A stretch of 64,000 bases of DNA from Yarrowia lipolytica (lineage: Eukaryota > Ascomycota > Dipodascomycetes > Dipodascales): contig NC_090773.1 in the NCBI RefSeq assembly GCF_001761485.1, positions 1,612,001 to 1,676,000 of the forward strand. The letters run 5' to 3'. Below, piece by piece: positions 20,209 through 32,158 of the stretch; within the stretch, counting starts at the first letter, position 1; the number at the start of each line of letters is the position of its first letter. The notes below the pieces were generated by a model. That model was not told where the DNA came from. It searched no databases and was given only the letters and a program-made list of their open reading frames with translations. The translations under genes and the position numbers were made by a program.

Positions 20209-22350
20209 GCTATGGATAGGGCAACATGCAGTACGATGTACGTACAATGTCAACTAGGAGGTCAACTGAAAGTCAAGTATGACAAGTGCTTTGCTTTAAA
20301 CAACCCACCAAGGCTAAATATGTCAAGTATGTATCAACTAAAACCTAAGTAAACAAGCGAAATAACACAGCTCAAGTACAAGTTACATACTGTACCAGCA
20401 GAGTACAAACACCAATAAAACTAGCGGTAATAATCTCAAACAAGTACTACCAGACCTCCTGCTACATGATCCGACGCCTCAACAACCTCGTAAGCTCAGA
20501 ACAGATCTAAACTAGTCTCCATCAAGTCTAGATCTGGGTCCCTCCACTCAACAACACACTATTGTGAAAACTAATGTACTGTAGAGTCGTTACGGGTTGG
20601 TGTTTGATATCGATACTGGTATGGTACGATTCCTGTAGCTAGAAGAACAACACATACTGTGCAAGTATCGGTACAGCCACTCGTACCACGTGCTCTACTC
20701 TCTCTCTACTCATACTATAGCATTCACAAGTGTATCACCACGTCGGATTGTCAGTTGAATTTCTACAGAGGCGGAAAAAAAGACCATTAAATCCGCAGAG
20801 GCTCAAACTATCAGATACTCGTCTCGCCCGAGTCTCACATATTTGCGCCGATTTGTTTCAGCAATTTTCAAATGTCCAACCACGATTAGATTTATGCACA
20901 GATCTCAGCATGTGAAGACGGCCAGATACAGACATTCCCAGAGGAACATGTTCCAGAGGGACATGTTGCAGAGGGAGATGGGTCACGTGACGGGGTCCAC
21001 GGTATGTTCACGTGACGCTATTGTTACCAGTCATGTGACCTAATTCGACTTGTCTCTACGTTTCTCTCACTCGGATGCATGCCAGTCCCACTGGGGCCAC
21101 CAGACGTTGCTTTTTCCCGCCGCCATTTCCAGCGGACTAGCTCGAATTCTATCTCCGTTTTTTCTTTCTCGGTGCAACTCTGTCGCGTGCCCTCTGGAGC
21201 GAGAGAGTTCCGATAACCGTTCTTTTGGCTGTTATCGAGATGTCGGAGATGGGCCGACGGTGATCGCGTGCCCAAGTCAGCCACCAGAGATTGGAGCAGA
21301 TGAGACACCAAATTGGAACCACAAAAACGCTACTGAGTCTGGACTGCAACAGGTTCTAGAAGAGCTGGTGAGACATGGTACCGATAGAGATAACGTCAGG
21401 TACAGACATTGCGGCCGCGACATGATACATTCTGTTGCTGGAACAACTATTGTGCTATTGGTTGTTTGATCACCAGTGCCGTAGTCTTACCGTCGTACCA
21501 TTACCACATGAGCTTGACCTACTTGAACCGTACATAACTAGTCTCCGTATCACTACCGCCGCTTGAGTCATTTGCGTCGTACCGGTACAGACAGAGACAG
21601 AAGAGGCACTCTAGCTCAACGCCGTGCCATGAGGTATTTCGACCACAGCCCGGTAACGAGACATGTTTACAGCTGCGAAACCCGCTATTCTCCCCCCCAG
21701 AGCCTCGGCCGTTCTCACGGCTCTACTCATACATGTTCCTGTGCTACATTAGTTGATGGTACATTCATGTGGAGGCCCCCAGGAGGCTCTGGAAAGCCTG
21801 TCGAGGCTTGGCTCAGCTTTCTTTTTGCCCCAGATGGGCACCAGTCCTCGATCGGCCACCTCTAAGGGCTCAAAGGTTTGTCTCCTCCACCCGCCCACCG
21901 TGGTTCCCGTCTTTACGGTTGTCGAGCGTCTGTCCGGCAAGACCAAGCATTTCGGTAGTCGTAAACCCAGACTTTATGCGACAATGTAACGTCAGTACGA
22001 CAGGCGAGCGATGCACAGGAGTATCATGACAAGTGCCAAGCCGAACAATTCGGATCGTGGACAGTTTCCCTCTCATGTCGTCGTTTCGATCGGCAGCACC
22101 AAGGTCCGAGTGCCGGGCCTAACCGCGCACTACTTGTAGCAGCGAGCACTAGTGTCGATAGTAGTGGTCGCGTGCCACACTAATGCAATAGGCCAGGTTT
22201 ATGTCGCCTTCATTGCTAGCTTGAGGACCTGACGGTTATGCTGGCTATTGTAGTCTATGAGCCAACTTGTGGGCGGCGTACGAGGCGAGAGATGAGAACT
22301 TGAGCTCGAACTTGAGCTCGAACTGGACTCCTTACTCTTGGAACTCCTCA

Positions 22351-22384
22351 CTCAACTCCACTCAACTCCACTCAACTCCACTCT
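22351..22384. repeat. 10-bp tandem repeat CTCAACTCCA, 3 copies
   Basis: Three perfect copies start at 22351, 22361 and 22371. A nearby TTGAGCTCGAAC duplication lies at about 22297-22322. Confidence 0.85.
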
Positions 22385-24715
22385 CCATCAACACAACCAA
22401 GGCATAAAAGCATTTGGATTCGATTCTGGAACTGTGCCCGTCGTCTGTTTTGTGTTTCAAACACGATTTACGAATACGGATTTACAAATGCTAACCCTGG
22501 GACGCTCTGGGGACGCCCTGTCTTGACGTGGATGTCATCTGGTAGTCTTGACATGTGTCAGGGAGGAGAGGGAGGGGTCGAGGTATGTTCAGTCGAAGCA
22601 GCAGCTTTTCGGGACAGTACTGAAGTGGACAAACGCCGTGGCCCCCCCCAACCAAAAAGACCCCTGTTCCTATCCTGCTCCTAGTATCATAAATATGATG
22701 GCACATTCTAGGGTAAGTTTCCAGGACGATTGGCACAAGCCACAGTGAGACGCGGAAACTTCGCTGTCATGCAAAGAGAAGAGAGAGAGAAAAAGAGACA
22801 AGACCACCGAGTCGTGTGACCGGATCGTGTGCCAGCGGCCGCCAACCGCCGTCCATCACCATGTTTATGCCACAGATGCAGGCCTCTGTCAACCGTCAGT
22901 TCCATGCGCAACTGTGGGGGAGAGAAGAGATAAAAAGCGTGCGGAGCAATCTACGACCGGCGAAGGCCGGACAATCTCTGTAGATGGCCAAGATTGCACC
23001 GGTACCGAACTAGTACCCACACGAGCTGGAGTGTCCGCATGGAGATGACGACGCATCCAGTAACGGTGTCTTATGTTTTATGGACTAAAAGAGGCGCTAA
23101 TAGCAGACCAAACCGTGGCGCTAGCGCCAAAGTCGGGCCAAGAAGCCAGAAACAAAACACACATATCCTTCAAACAACGAATCCAGCAAACAATGAAACA
23201 CGGAGCCAACGTCGGTCCCTCTCGCTTGTGACGGATATCTCCGCCGCTACCCTTACTCAGGTTGCAGATGCATAGAGTGAGATCGGGGCTCGTTTGGAGG
23301 GGGCTGCTCGGGGGGCTGCTTGCACGGATTGCCTACTCATACCACGGATCTATCCCCGTATCCAACTAGGGTCGACTGGACGCACTACCAGTAGTAGCGT
23401 CGTGGAGTCACCCTATAGACACAGTGTTTGGCGATGAGAAAACACCTACAGGCCAACACCAAGAGTAAAAGAAACTGCCAAACAAGGTCCATGATTCAAT
23501 CTTCATCGTCGTATACTTTTATCAAGTCTGGAGTTTATTATGGGGATAGTTGAGACTACCGATCGCTACGAGCAGACTGAATAGTTCAACACACCAATAA
23601 GAAGCTGAGCTCCGCCACGTCTTGTCAGCCAACTCCTCTCAGCCAACTCCTCTCAGTCAACTCCTCTCAGCCGACAACCGACCCTCTCCACCTCTGCTTG
23701 TCTCGGTTATGTGCGTGTGCTGGAGTCCCTCGCTGCTCCTCGGCACCTCGTTATCGCTCAGCCATGGTTGGTTGTCCCACGTTTTTTTCTTCCTTCTTTC
23801 CAGTCCCTCTTTTTCAGATAAAATACAGTTGCAGATAATCTGCGAACATTGGCTTTTTAAACACTGAGCTTGTATGATCCCCTTTGTTGCCGGGCGCACC
23901 AAATCTATTGCTCGACTGCACTTTGCTCAGCCTCGCCTGAGTCATGAGTCAGCGGGGGAAGAGGGACGGAGGGCGAACGCGGGAGGGGCAGTCACGTGGT
24001 CGGGCCCACGGCGGCCCTGCGGCGACGGCGGCGACCGCGACGACGATTCGACCATCCGAAGGGTGCTTTCTACGTTATGGGTCCGCACAAGGCTCAACCT
24101 ACTTGGCGACTAGCGGATCGAAAAACAAAAACAAAAACAAAAAAAAAAATACACTTTGGTGCTAGGCTCAGAATTTAACACTATTTAGGCTTTGCGAAAG
24201 GGTGTCGGAGTGAGTGCATGTGCACAAGGGCTCAACTGCTCCTATGGTGTGGGTATCTCGTCTCGTTTGGGGTGCGACTATGTATTGAATAGAAAATAAA
24301 ACTTGAACCTGAATAAAAAATTGAAAATTGAAAATTGAAAAATGAAAATTGCAAAAAGGAATAAAAGGAGAAAAAAAAAGGAATAAAAGGAATAAAAGGA
24401 ATGAAAAAACAAAAAAACGCGCTGAAAAAATAGTCCTTGGACAAAGAGAATGGAGAATATGGAGGTTGAGATTGAGAGCCCGATTCTGTGAAAATGTCCA
24501 AACGTCCATTGTATGAACCCGTATTGTACTTGTACATACAGTTACAGTATAGCCTGTAGACGATCCAAAGTATACAGCTACGGTGCAATATACTGTACAT
24601 ACGTGATTATACACAGTTTAGCATAGAACAAGAGAGTGTTGGTCGTTGATGCTATTGATGCCAGTTGATGAGACGGAGCAGACGACTTTAGCTCTAAACA
24701 ACTCCCTTCATTCCT

Positions 24716-24833
24716 CTCTCCCCTCTCTTATCTCTCCTCCCTCTTCTCTCTCTTCTCTCTCTTGTCTCTCCTCTCTCTCTCTCCCCCCTTCACTCCTCCC
24801 CTTCACTCCTCCCTCCCCTCTTATCTCTCCTCA
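24716..24833. repeat. CT-rich low-complexity tract upstream of VTC5
   Basis: About 118 bases are almost wholly C and T, mostly CTCT and TCTCC units. It lies 260 bases upstream of the VTC5 start codon, where it may act as a promoter polypyrimidine tract. Confidence 0.8.
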
Positions 24834-25091
24834 TCAGGTAGGTCCAATATGTCAGAACCATCATCACGACAGTTTGCACTAAACCCAACTCTCTAATACC
24901 CCTTAGATAAGGTTGACGCTTGGGGTATCTCTAAGGTTGGCCCAAACTGTGCTCTGGATTTTTAACCTTTGAGCCCGCTCCCATACATGGTTCAGTACAT
25001 ATACGCAGGTGGTCCTCTCTCCACCGGCTCCAAACCACTACAAGAGTACAGTACGACAGTTTGTACACGACAGTAAAAGACCACAGACAAG

Positions 25092-27695
25092 ATGAAATAC
25101 GGCTCTGAGCTGAGCCAGAGGTCGGTGCCGGAATGGAAGTCGCACAACCTCGACTACGACGAAATCAAACAGCTGATCAAACGGGCCACTACCGACGACG
25201 CCAAAGACCCGACGACGGAAACGCACGTGCTGGAGGCGCTGAAGAACGAGTTTGAGCACATTTCGCTGTTTGTGCGGTCCAAAACGGGCGAAATCGACCG
25301 CCGCATCATCCACTGCCAGAAGACCATCGACCACATTTCCGAAGACGACCGGGTCAAGGAGGAAACCTACGCGGCCCAGGGAAAGAGCTATGCCCACCAC
25401 CTCAACTCCAAACGCCGACAGACCCGCCTGTACAAGCTGCGGACGGAAATCAACCGCGTCACGGTCGAGGTGCAGAACCTGGCCCGATTCATTGGCGTCC
25501 AGAGAACCGGGTTCCGCAAGCTGCTCAAAAAATACGCAAAGTGGAGTGGCAAACAGACGCTGCATCAGTCCTTCCTGCCCACCCTCGACGGCATGTACTC
25601 CTTCACACAGCAGGACTTCACCCCCGTCTTCCTCGAACTCTCCTTCATCTTCGAAACCCTCAGACAGGCAAAGTACCAGTCCATCAACACATACATCCAG
25701 ACCGCCCTGGGAGACAGAGACGGAAGCGACCCCGCCCAGTTCGACACAGAAATGGTCACCCTTGCCACAAACATGCCCAACGCAGGAGCAGTCGCCATGT
25801 GGGTCCACCCAGACCACATCACCGAGCTCAAGGTCATGCTACTCAAAACCATGAGCTTTGTGGACTCGCCTAAAACACTGCGACAGAAGGGAGAGGTGCT
25901 GGCCACCTCTGTGGACACAAACCAGGGCCCCAGCACCCCCACGCTGTCGCGACGCCCGTCTCTGACCCTCACCCGGGCACTGTCGGACCAGCACGTGACC
26001 GAACACTCGCATGCCGTCTACCTGGACGACCCCCGCAAACTCATTTCCATCCAGACAAACACAGAGCCCGGACAGATTCGCTGGGTCGACGTGCTCCCAA
26101 AGGACTCTCTAAACAGTGAATCCGACTCCCCCCACCAAACGATGCATCTTTCGGAAGCCGGCCCCGAAACAGACCCCGACTACGTCCTGTGCGCCCCCGT
26201 GGGCGGATTCCGGCACTTTGCGGCGTCACGCGTCTCCCGTGACCTCGCCGACGCCATCTACCACTCCAATCTCGAGGACGCAAAGTGGGAAATTGACAAT
26301 CTCAACGGTAGTGGTAAGCTGGCGGTCGAGTGGGTGGCCAAGCGAAATGCCGTGCCCCTATCGCAGGCGTCTATGCACAGATCGCGGTTCCTGTTTGAAG
26401 ACTCGCTCAGCATGTCCATTGGCGAACGACGCAAGTCTGTGTCAATCTTCGAGCAAGGTACCCCCTCGGGATCGACGCTGGATAACCCTAACGAGTCGTC
26501 CAAGGTGTGGGCGACGCTGGACGAGGGCATCACCGTCAAGCGGGCTGGATTCCATGCACACTTTTCCAAGGATGGCCCCAAGTCTGCATCTTTCCCGTAT
26601 GCCGTGCTGGAAATTAAATGGAAGGGTCTCAAGCCGCAGTGGATCGAGGACATTGAAAAGTCGCATCTGGTCCACGTGGTCGAGGGCTTTTCCATCTACT
26701 CGCATTCTATCGCCCTGTTCCATGCCCAGGCGCTGTCCAAGCCTCCCCACTGGATGAAGACTCTCAACAAGGTGGATCTCCTCAAGTTGCCTCCCAAGAA
26801 GGTGAGAGAGGAGCCCACAACAGCATCCGGCAACACCGCACAACTCCAGTTGTCACGGGATTCAAACACACACCCTGTGTCCGGCTCAATTCTGCTCAAT
26901 TCGAGCCCTGGATCGATCCCCTCACTGACTGATGAGCTGTCCGACACGTCGCAGGAGACTACCGAGCCCCCCAAGGTGCGGTACTGGAACGAGTTTGACA
27001 ACCCCGAGGACGGCGAGGACGATTCTGGCATTTTCATCTACACTAACGGCGACGAGCAGGGTCTGACACACGACTTCCTCACCGAGGGACACGTCAACAA
27101 GCTGATTCGCATTTCAGACAATCTCGCCGACAAGGTGCACAAGACGGCGTCCAAGGTGCGGAAGCTGATGGGCATCAAGCCCAAGCGTTCGTCGCTGTCG
27201 GACGAAGAGTCTGCGTCCGACAATGAGGAGGAGTCTCTTTTGAGAGGCCGACTCTACTCCCCACGTCTTAACCCCAACTACAACGACTATGACTACGGGT
27301 CTGCAGCCAGTTCGGTGTCGGAGCAGGTCACGGACATTTACGGCGAAGACGAGTTTGCGGGCTACGGCCAGCAGCAGCAACTTGTGGCCGACCGACGTGA
27401 CCGGGTTCTGTCGCTCTTCTATTCCACCTGTTTCCTGCTGTCGACCCTGATTGTGGGTGTGCTGTGTGGTATCATTGCAGGAGAGGATATGAACCAGGTG
27501 TCTGGAGGCGCCATTGCGTTTTCTTTCCTTGCCTTTATGTTTTCCACCGCACTGGGTATTGTGGGGCTGACGCTGTATCTTATGCGAACCTCGACGCCGT
27601 CGCTGTGGCACCAGTCGTTTGTGTTTGTCGTCATGATGCTCAACGTTTGCTTTGGCGTTGGAGGGTTTGCGTGGTTGTTGGCGGAGATTGTGTAA
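25092..27695 (+). CDS. VTC5: SPX-domain vacuolar transporter chaperone subunit, Vtc5-like
   Basis: This is an 867-residue protein, almost the length of yeast Vtc5 (Ydr089w). The N-terminal SPX domain (about 1-165) starts with MKYG and has the basic signature FRKLLKKYAKWSG (about 140-152). Such surfaces bind inositol pyrophosphates and report phosphate status. The middle 500 residues are long, weakly conserved and partly Ser-rich; the catalytic lysine/arginine tunnel expected for the polyphosphate polymerase Vtc4 is not evident. The C-terminus has a DUF202-type bundle of three membrane helices (about 778-798, 806-832, 841-866). In yeast Vtc5 associates with the VTC complex at the vacuole and raises polyphosphate synthesis. 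The same role is inferred from this architecture. The start ATG begins the SPX fold directly. Confidence 0.85.
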   Translation: MKYGSELSQRSVPEWKSHNLDYDEIKQLIKRATTDDAKDPTTETHVLEALKNEFEHISLFVRSKTGEIDRRIIHCQKTIDHISEDDRVKEETYAAQGKSYAHHLNSKRRQTRLYKLRTEINRVTVEVQNLARFIGVQRTGFRKLLKKYAKWSGKQTLHQSFLPTLDGMYSFTQQDFTPVFLELSFIFETLRQAKYQSINTYIQTALGDRDGSDPAQFDTEMVTLATNMPNAGAVAMWVHPDHITELKVMLLKTMSFVDSPKTLRQKGEVLATSVDTNQGPSTPTLSRRPSLTLTRALSDQHVTEHSHAVYLDDPRKLISIQTNTEPGQIRWVDVLPKDSLNSESDSPHQTMHLSEAGPETDPDYVLCAPVGGFRHFAASRVSRDLADAIYHSNLEDAKWEIDNLNGSGKLAVEWVAKRNAVPLSQASMHRSRFLFEDSLSMSIGERRKSVSIFEQGTPSGSTLDNPNESSKVWATLDEGITVKRAGFHAHFSKDGPKSASFPYAVLEIKWKGLKPQWIEDIEKSHLVHVVEGFSIYSHSIALFHAQALSKPPHWMKTLNKVDLLKLPPKKVREEPTTASGNTAQLQLSRDSNTHPVSGSILLNSSPGSIPSLTDELSDTSQETTEPPKVRYWNEFDNPEDGEDDSGIFIYTNGDEQGLTHDFLTEGHVNKLIRISDNLADKVHKTASKVRKLMGIKPKRSSLSDEESASDNEEESLLRGRLYSPRLNPNYNDYDYGSAASSVSEQVTDIYGEDEFAGYGQQQQLVADRRDRVLSLFYSTCFLLSTLIVGVLCGIIAGEDMNQVSGGAIAFSFLAFMFSTALGIVGLTLYLMRTSTPSLWHQSFVFVVMMLNVCFGVGGFAWLLAEIV

Positions 27696-29928
27696 TTTAT
27701 AGCATAGGCAGTACGCGGCTTTGAAAGCATCGCTTGAGAGGCTGCGATTGCGGAGTATCCACCCGCCGGGTTGAGGATGTCGTTCGACACTCCGCGGTGA
27801 GACATGGTGGGATATTTAAGTAATCATTGGTATAACAGACTTGTATGTACTTGTAGCTGGAGTCGCCAGATTTCAGGAGTCACTGAAAAACAAGAACCCC
27901 AAGTCGGAAGACCCGGAAGGCAGATCCGGTTATACAGTGACTCATGCGATTCACATGTCTTTTGATACTAGCACTGTATCTTTTGAATGGTATTTCAGAG
28001 GTAGTTATAGCTGGTACTCGTACTACTCTACGACGAGTTTTTGCAACATCTTGGTTACTTGCTTACACTGTCTGAACACTATGGGGAGCAGGCTCTGGCA
28101 GGGGGTTATGATGACAGATGACGACAGATGACGATGACGATGACAGAATGACGTTGGTCTGGACTTCTCGCCGAGGTCACCGGGGTCTCCACTGAAGTAT
28201 AGAACATGATTTTTTTCAACATGATTTGCCAACATATTGCCAGACACTTTTGTCCGCGGAACTGTCGGCGATGTTGCGGGAGGTTTGGGAGCACTGTTGA
28301 TCGTAATCGACGCAGAGAGAGCTTGCTGTTCGGAGCCCGACCCGCAGCCCTGATGCCATGCCAGGCACTGCATCTGGAGTGGTTCGGAGATGTTACAGTT
28401 ATCGCAAACAAGTGGCGGAGCGAAAACCAGCACAAGCACGCCGATAATGGAATTCAAAAAACCACGCTCTTTGTACAGTAGGGTTGGTAAAGTCTTCGAC
28501 CAATGGCTTATTTTTTGTTTTTTTTTTGCTGGAATTTGTCACTGGCGTATACATGTTTCAAGTCGGTCGGTAGAGAGCATTGAGCAGCGTCTTAGAGAAT
28601 CAGTACGTGAGTAGGATACAGTACGAGAATCGGTACTTGTGCCGAACGTAGACGTAGATATCAATTTTTCCCGAGCTCTTGTGATTCTTTCTAGAGCTCT
28701 TGTGAGTTGACCGACCAGAGCTCTTGTGAGTCCATCTTGTGAGCTCAGTAGACTTCAGGTTACTCCTTCAGCGGTCAAGTATGAGACCATTGCACTGGTG
28801 TACGTCTACGCACTTGGTGAGTACTGGGGGCCGAGTCTTTCAACAGCATTCGTACTATTCAGTTCATTCGTCGTTCATTCGTACTGTCAATCGTTCAACA
28901 CCTGTTTAGTCTACAAGTAGTCACACCATCTTCGTACTTGGTCAAACTCTTCCTCACCAACCAATGACACCGTTGCAATATCTGCACGCTAGAGAAAAAA
29001 AGCCGGCATGGAATTGGACCAAAGACAACGCCGCCAAAACCACTACTTGTAGACCACCAGTTTAGAACCGTTGACCCACGTGCCCCGCTAAAATGCGGTC
29101 AAAAACCGGTCCAGTAATAGACTCCAACCGTCTCATGATGGTGAGACCAAGACAGACCATGCTGAGACAGACCGAGTACGACTAGATAGATGAGAAATAC
29201 GAAAAGACGTACAAGAAGAGACAATAATCAGATATTACAAGACTAGCAACCAACAAGCAACCAACAAGCACAACAAGCACAAAACAAGTACTCGTAGGCA
29301 CCAAGTCCGTGCAACAGTTCTGGAACCACCACCTTACCAAGCACATTATATCACCGGTAGACTAATGTACGAACATGTATTGTAAAGTACACTACAGTAG
29401 TACGCTTGAATGGACTCGTGGAGCCACAGTGGACCGTTGAAAAGGGGTACTACTGCGACGTACGAGTAGGTGTCCATGGGCGTTGACTTGGAGTCTATCC
29501 AAGCAGCTGGTATGCTATGTACTGTATGTACGGTAATGGTCATGTTGACATTATGTACTGCACAGTGGTGTATTTACTGTATGTACAGTTCTCACTCGTA
29601 CATGTCACTTGTGACCCTCGAACAACTCCCCTAGCCATCCCCAAGTCATCCCTTAGTCAGCCCCTAGTCATCCCACATTACCACCTCACTTCCTCGCGGT
29701 ATGTCAATAAATGTTCATATATTACAGATAAATAAGGAATCTTTCGTTTTGAGATTCCCAGAAGGAGATGCAGTGACCGTCATCCCACAAGTAGCAGAAG
29801 CGGAAGCGCAACAGTGGCAAGAGCCAGAGCTAAACGCCCACCACCGACAGAGCCGCCAGCAAGACGAAATCCAGAGCCAGCCTCAAATTCGACCGATAAG
29901 AAAGTCACAGGGACCACCACTACACTCC
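27696..29928. other. Intergenic region between VTC5 and ARP6 (convergent 3' sides)
   Basis: No supported gene is seen. A 144-codon minus-strand frame at 28023-28457 has a hydrophobic start but begins with TTG and has no suitable ATG. ACAAGTAC/CTACTTGTAG words are scattered, and AGAGCTCTTGTGA is repeated near 28672-28735. Confidence 0.55.
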
Positions 29929-31146
29929 TCACGCACTTTCGGTATCCTCATCAAAAGTCTCGCCCTGGAACCTCTGACGACACAAGCGCCATCCGTACTC
30001 ATCGTACTCCTGTTTGGTGACACAGAGGTTGGAAAATCCCGGCTGATCAACCAACACTTTGCCTCCTTGTAGTGTCGTAAAGTCGGGTTTGTCGTCTAGT
30101 CGCGTCTTCATGTGGTACTCTGAGGGAATAAGAGGTCTCAGGTCCTTTTCGAGTCGGCTCTGGAAACCAGGTAACTTGGCACATCCTCCCACAATGACAA
30201 TATTGCTGCATAGTAGTGACCGGAACTCCTTTGGCGACGCCTGGATCGACTCTGCAATGGTCTCACACAGCCCACTCTGTTGCAAATCAATAATAGACGG
30301 ATCAAACAGAATTTCGGGCATTGTAAACCGTTCATTACCGAGTTTGAGCGTCTGAAGCTCGCTAATATCGTGCTGTTTGCGGTCAACCACGTACCCCAGC
30401 TTGGTTGTTTTGTAGTCGGGGAGCGCGTACTCGACCTGGAGTGATTTAGTTTTTTTGGCCAGATCCAGATCCTTGTCAAAGTCCTGCGACACAAAACACA
30501 CCTTTTCCTTGACCCGGTTGATAATGTAAGTCTCATCCATCATGTTGTAGTGGCGGAACGAAACGGTCTCCTTGAGCAGATTTGTCATGGTTTTGCCTCC
30601 CACATTGACTCTTCTGATGCCAGGTTCATGGACCTGTCCAAACAAAACTGGAGTCACATGGGTGGCGTTGAACCCGGCGTCCACTACCAGACACGCGTCC
30701 AAACATTGGCCCGACGACCACGCCACCAGATTCGCCGCCTCGGTTCGATGGTACTGCTCAAACCCATACTCTTCAAACACCACCTGGTCAATGTTGGCCG
30801 AAACCTGCGGCAGCGTCAGCGGGTACTGTGTGAGCAGCAGCGACGAGTCTGTATCAACTCCGGTTTGCGGATTGTAAAAGAGATTGTCCCACACGGCCTT
30901 CTGAATGTCCCAGTTGATGAGTTGGCCTTTTTCCGACGGCCGTTTGAACACCAGAGAAGCGTAGTCCTTGCACTTGGTCAGATCTTGGCCCACGTAGACA
31001 GTCTTGTCGCGTCCGCGAATCAGAGCATTGGGAGTTTCCGCGTCGCCCGTGCGGTCCGATTTGATCGCATACGAGCCGTTATCCAGGATCATGGTGGTGA
31101 TGGAGATGTCAACCAGCGTTGAACCAGACATGCGCCTAATATGCAT
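29929..31146 (-). CDS. ARP6: Actin-related protein 6 (SWR1 chromatin-remodelling complex)
   Basis: This 405-residue actin-fold protein keeps the Arp6-specific block LLKETVSFRHYNMMDET (about 190-210), nearly identical to yeast Arp6. It also has ILDNGSYAIK at the start, HADQ-like ANIDQVVFEEYGF, VVDAGFNATHVTPV in phosphate loop 2, and NIVIVGGCAKLPGF near the end. Arp6 with Swc6 forms part of the SWR1 complex that exchanges H2A for H2A.Z in nucleosomes. Yeast Arp6 is 438 residues. The shorter length here comes from lacking the yeast low-complexity insert after about residue 130. Two in-frame starts, M1 and M6 (MSGSTL), are possible. The hydrolysis residues are diverged, as normal for this ARP. 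Confidence 0.94.
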   Translation of the reverse strand: MHIRRMSGSTLVDISITTMILDNGSYAIKSDRTGDAETPNALIRGRDKTVYVGQDLTKCKDYASLVFKRPSEKGQLINWDIQKAVWDNLFYNPQTGVDTDSSLLLTQYPLTLPQVSANIDQVVFEEYGFEQYHRTEAANLVAWSSGQCLDACLVVDAGFNATHVTPVLFGQVHEPGIRRVNVGGKTMTNLLKETVSFRHYNMMDETYIINRVKEKVCFVSQDFDKDLDLAKKTKSLQVEYALPDYKTTKLGYVVDRKQHDISELQTLKLGNERFTMPEILFDPSIIDLQQSGLCETIAESIQASPKEFRSLLCSNIVIVGGCAKLPGFQSRLEKDLRPLIPSEYHMKTRLDDKPDFTTLQGGKVLVDQPGFSNLCVTKQEYDEYGWRLCRQRFQGETFDEDTESA

Positions 31147-31723
31147 TGCTGACTAAGCGGGAGAGAGGCCCCGAGAATGGTCGACAGGGTGTGGTACCGC
31201 TGTCAGAAGAGTGTGTCAGATGGGTGCAGGGATATTTCTCGAGCAATTGAACCTATATTATTGGCTATATTCTCTTATAATCAAACTACAAGTAATTCTG
31301 GCAATGACGGTGTTGAGACATCTGAACCTGGAGTTGAAGTTTGTGTGTAGACGACAGACGTACGTGTTTGAGAGATGAAAGGTTGGAGATCCGAAGACTA
31401 GAAAGAGGCGATGTGCTAATTGATTATATTTTGTGAGTTGCCAAGTTATTACACATGTACAGTACCAAGTCTTTTTTACTCAGTTGGATGGATACAGATC
31501 TTCGTGTACCTGAAAGTAGAGTCTCTGGACAATACAGTAGATAGATCAACAGTGATAGTTTAGCAAGTGTTGAATATCTTTTCAACTGCCTACAATCCAC
31601 CATCAACCACATTTACTCCTTTACACTTATATTATATACACATACGAGAAGCTCAAGTTGTTCAGGTAAGCCCCATACTCTTGCCTGCTCCAACACAATA
31701 TGTACTGTACTCCCACTCTCCTC
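31147..31723. other. Intergenic region between ARP6 promoter and small coiled-coil gene
   Basis: No gene is seen. It holds the ARP6 promoter on its left side and the 3' end of the next gene on its right. The right half is A/T-rich. Confidence 0.6.
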
Positions 31724-32158
31724 TCACATGTCATCAAGAAACTCCTTCAAGGAAAAACCCAGAAAGTCAGGGAGAAGTTCTGCAGGAATACCGGCCTCCT
31801 CGACCTTCAGCAGAGCTCCTAGTTGGGCAAACTCCTTGGACTCGGACTCGGACTCGGACTCGGACTCGGACTCGGACTCGGACTCGGGTTCGCCACTCTC
31901 CATCGTCAGACACGACATGCTGGCCGTGGCGGCGTCGGTGGCAACCATGTTGGTGTTGGTGTCGCACAGAGCCTCCAGCTCTTCGATCCGTATAACTTTC
32001 TGATGGAGCTCGAGTTTGAGCAGCTCGATTTCTCGCAAGCACTCTTCCAGGGACTCGGCCAGTTGCTGGTTGTGGGCGTGGAGGGTCTCCGTCGTCACTG
32101 GGGTGGTATCGAACGATCGCAGGGTGGTATCGTATCCGGCGCTGGTGCTTGACAGCAT
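31724..32158 (-). CDS. Hypothetical small coiled-coil protein with Glu-Ser repeat
   Basis: Not recognised. The frame extends upstream to a GTG at 32269, but the first ATG is at 32158, giving 144 residues. Residues about 20-65 (from TLHAHNQQL to IEELEAL) are a strong heptad coiled coil. Then comes a Thr/Ala/Met stretch, a run of eight Glu-Ser pairs from a GGACTC microsatellite, and a C-terminal amphipathic segment ending FLGFSLKEFLDDM. There is no signal peptide, membrane helix or zinc motif. The ordered coiled coil and compact C-terminus suggest a genuine subunit of a larger complex, but this is inference. A spliced upstream exon cannot be excluded. Confidence 0.55.
   Translation of the reverse strand: MLSSTSAGYDTTLRSFDTTPVTTETLHAHNQQLAESLEECLREIELLKLELHQKVIRIEELEALCDTNTNMVATDAATASMSCLTMESGEPESESESESESESESESKEFAQLGALLKVEEAGIPAELLPDFLGFSLKEFLDDM
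31838..31885. repeat. Hexanucleotide microsatellite (GGACTC)8
   Basis: Eight perfect copies lie in frame on the minus strand, where they encode alternating Glu and Ser. The period is a multiple of three, so length change would not shift the frame. Confidence 0.95.

Larger units (their letters stand above)
19455..25091. other. 5.6-kb gene-poor region between the FMP32-like gene and VTC5
   Basis: No gene could be supported. All frames are short, several begin only with non-ATG codons, and none shows a domain. The stretch contains a 16-bp array (20149-20208), CACGTG boxes (19942, 20685, 20987, 21010, 23993), a 10-bp array (22351-22384), a GC-rich patch near 23990-24060, A-rich low complexity (24121-24155, 24300-24420) and a CT-rich tract before VTC5. 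No transposon ends or reverse-transcriptase-like frame were seen. Confidence 0.55.

Noticed and set aside
21050-22029. Overlapping 85-140 codon frames in the gene-poor region
   Set aside because: Several start at non-ATG codons, none has a domain, and both strands are equally open.
28023-28457. Minus-strand frame starting with a hydrophobic, signal-like segment
   Set aside because: The first codon is TTG and no ATG precedes the hydrophobic stretch; the rest has no domain or consistent composition.
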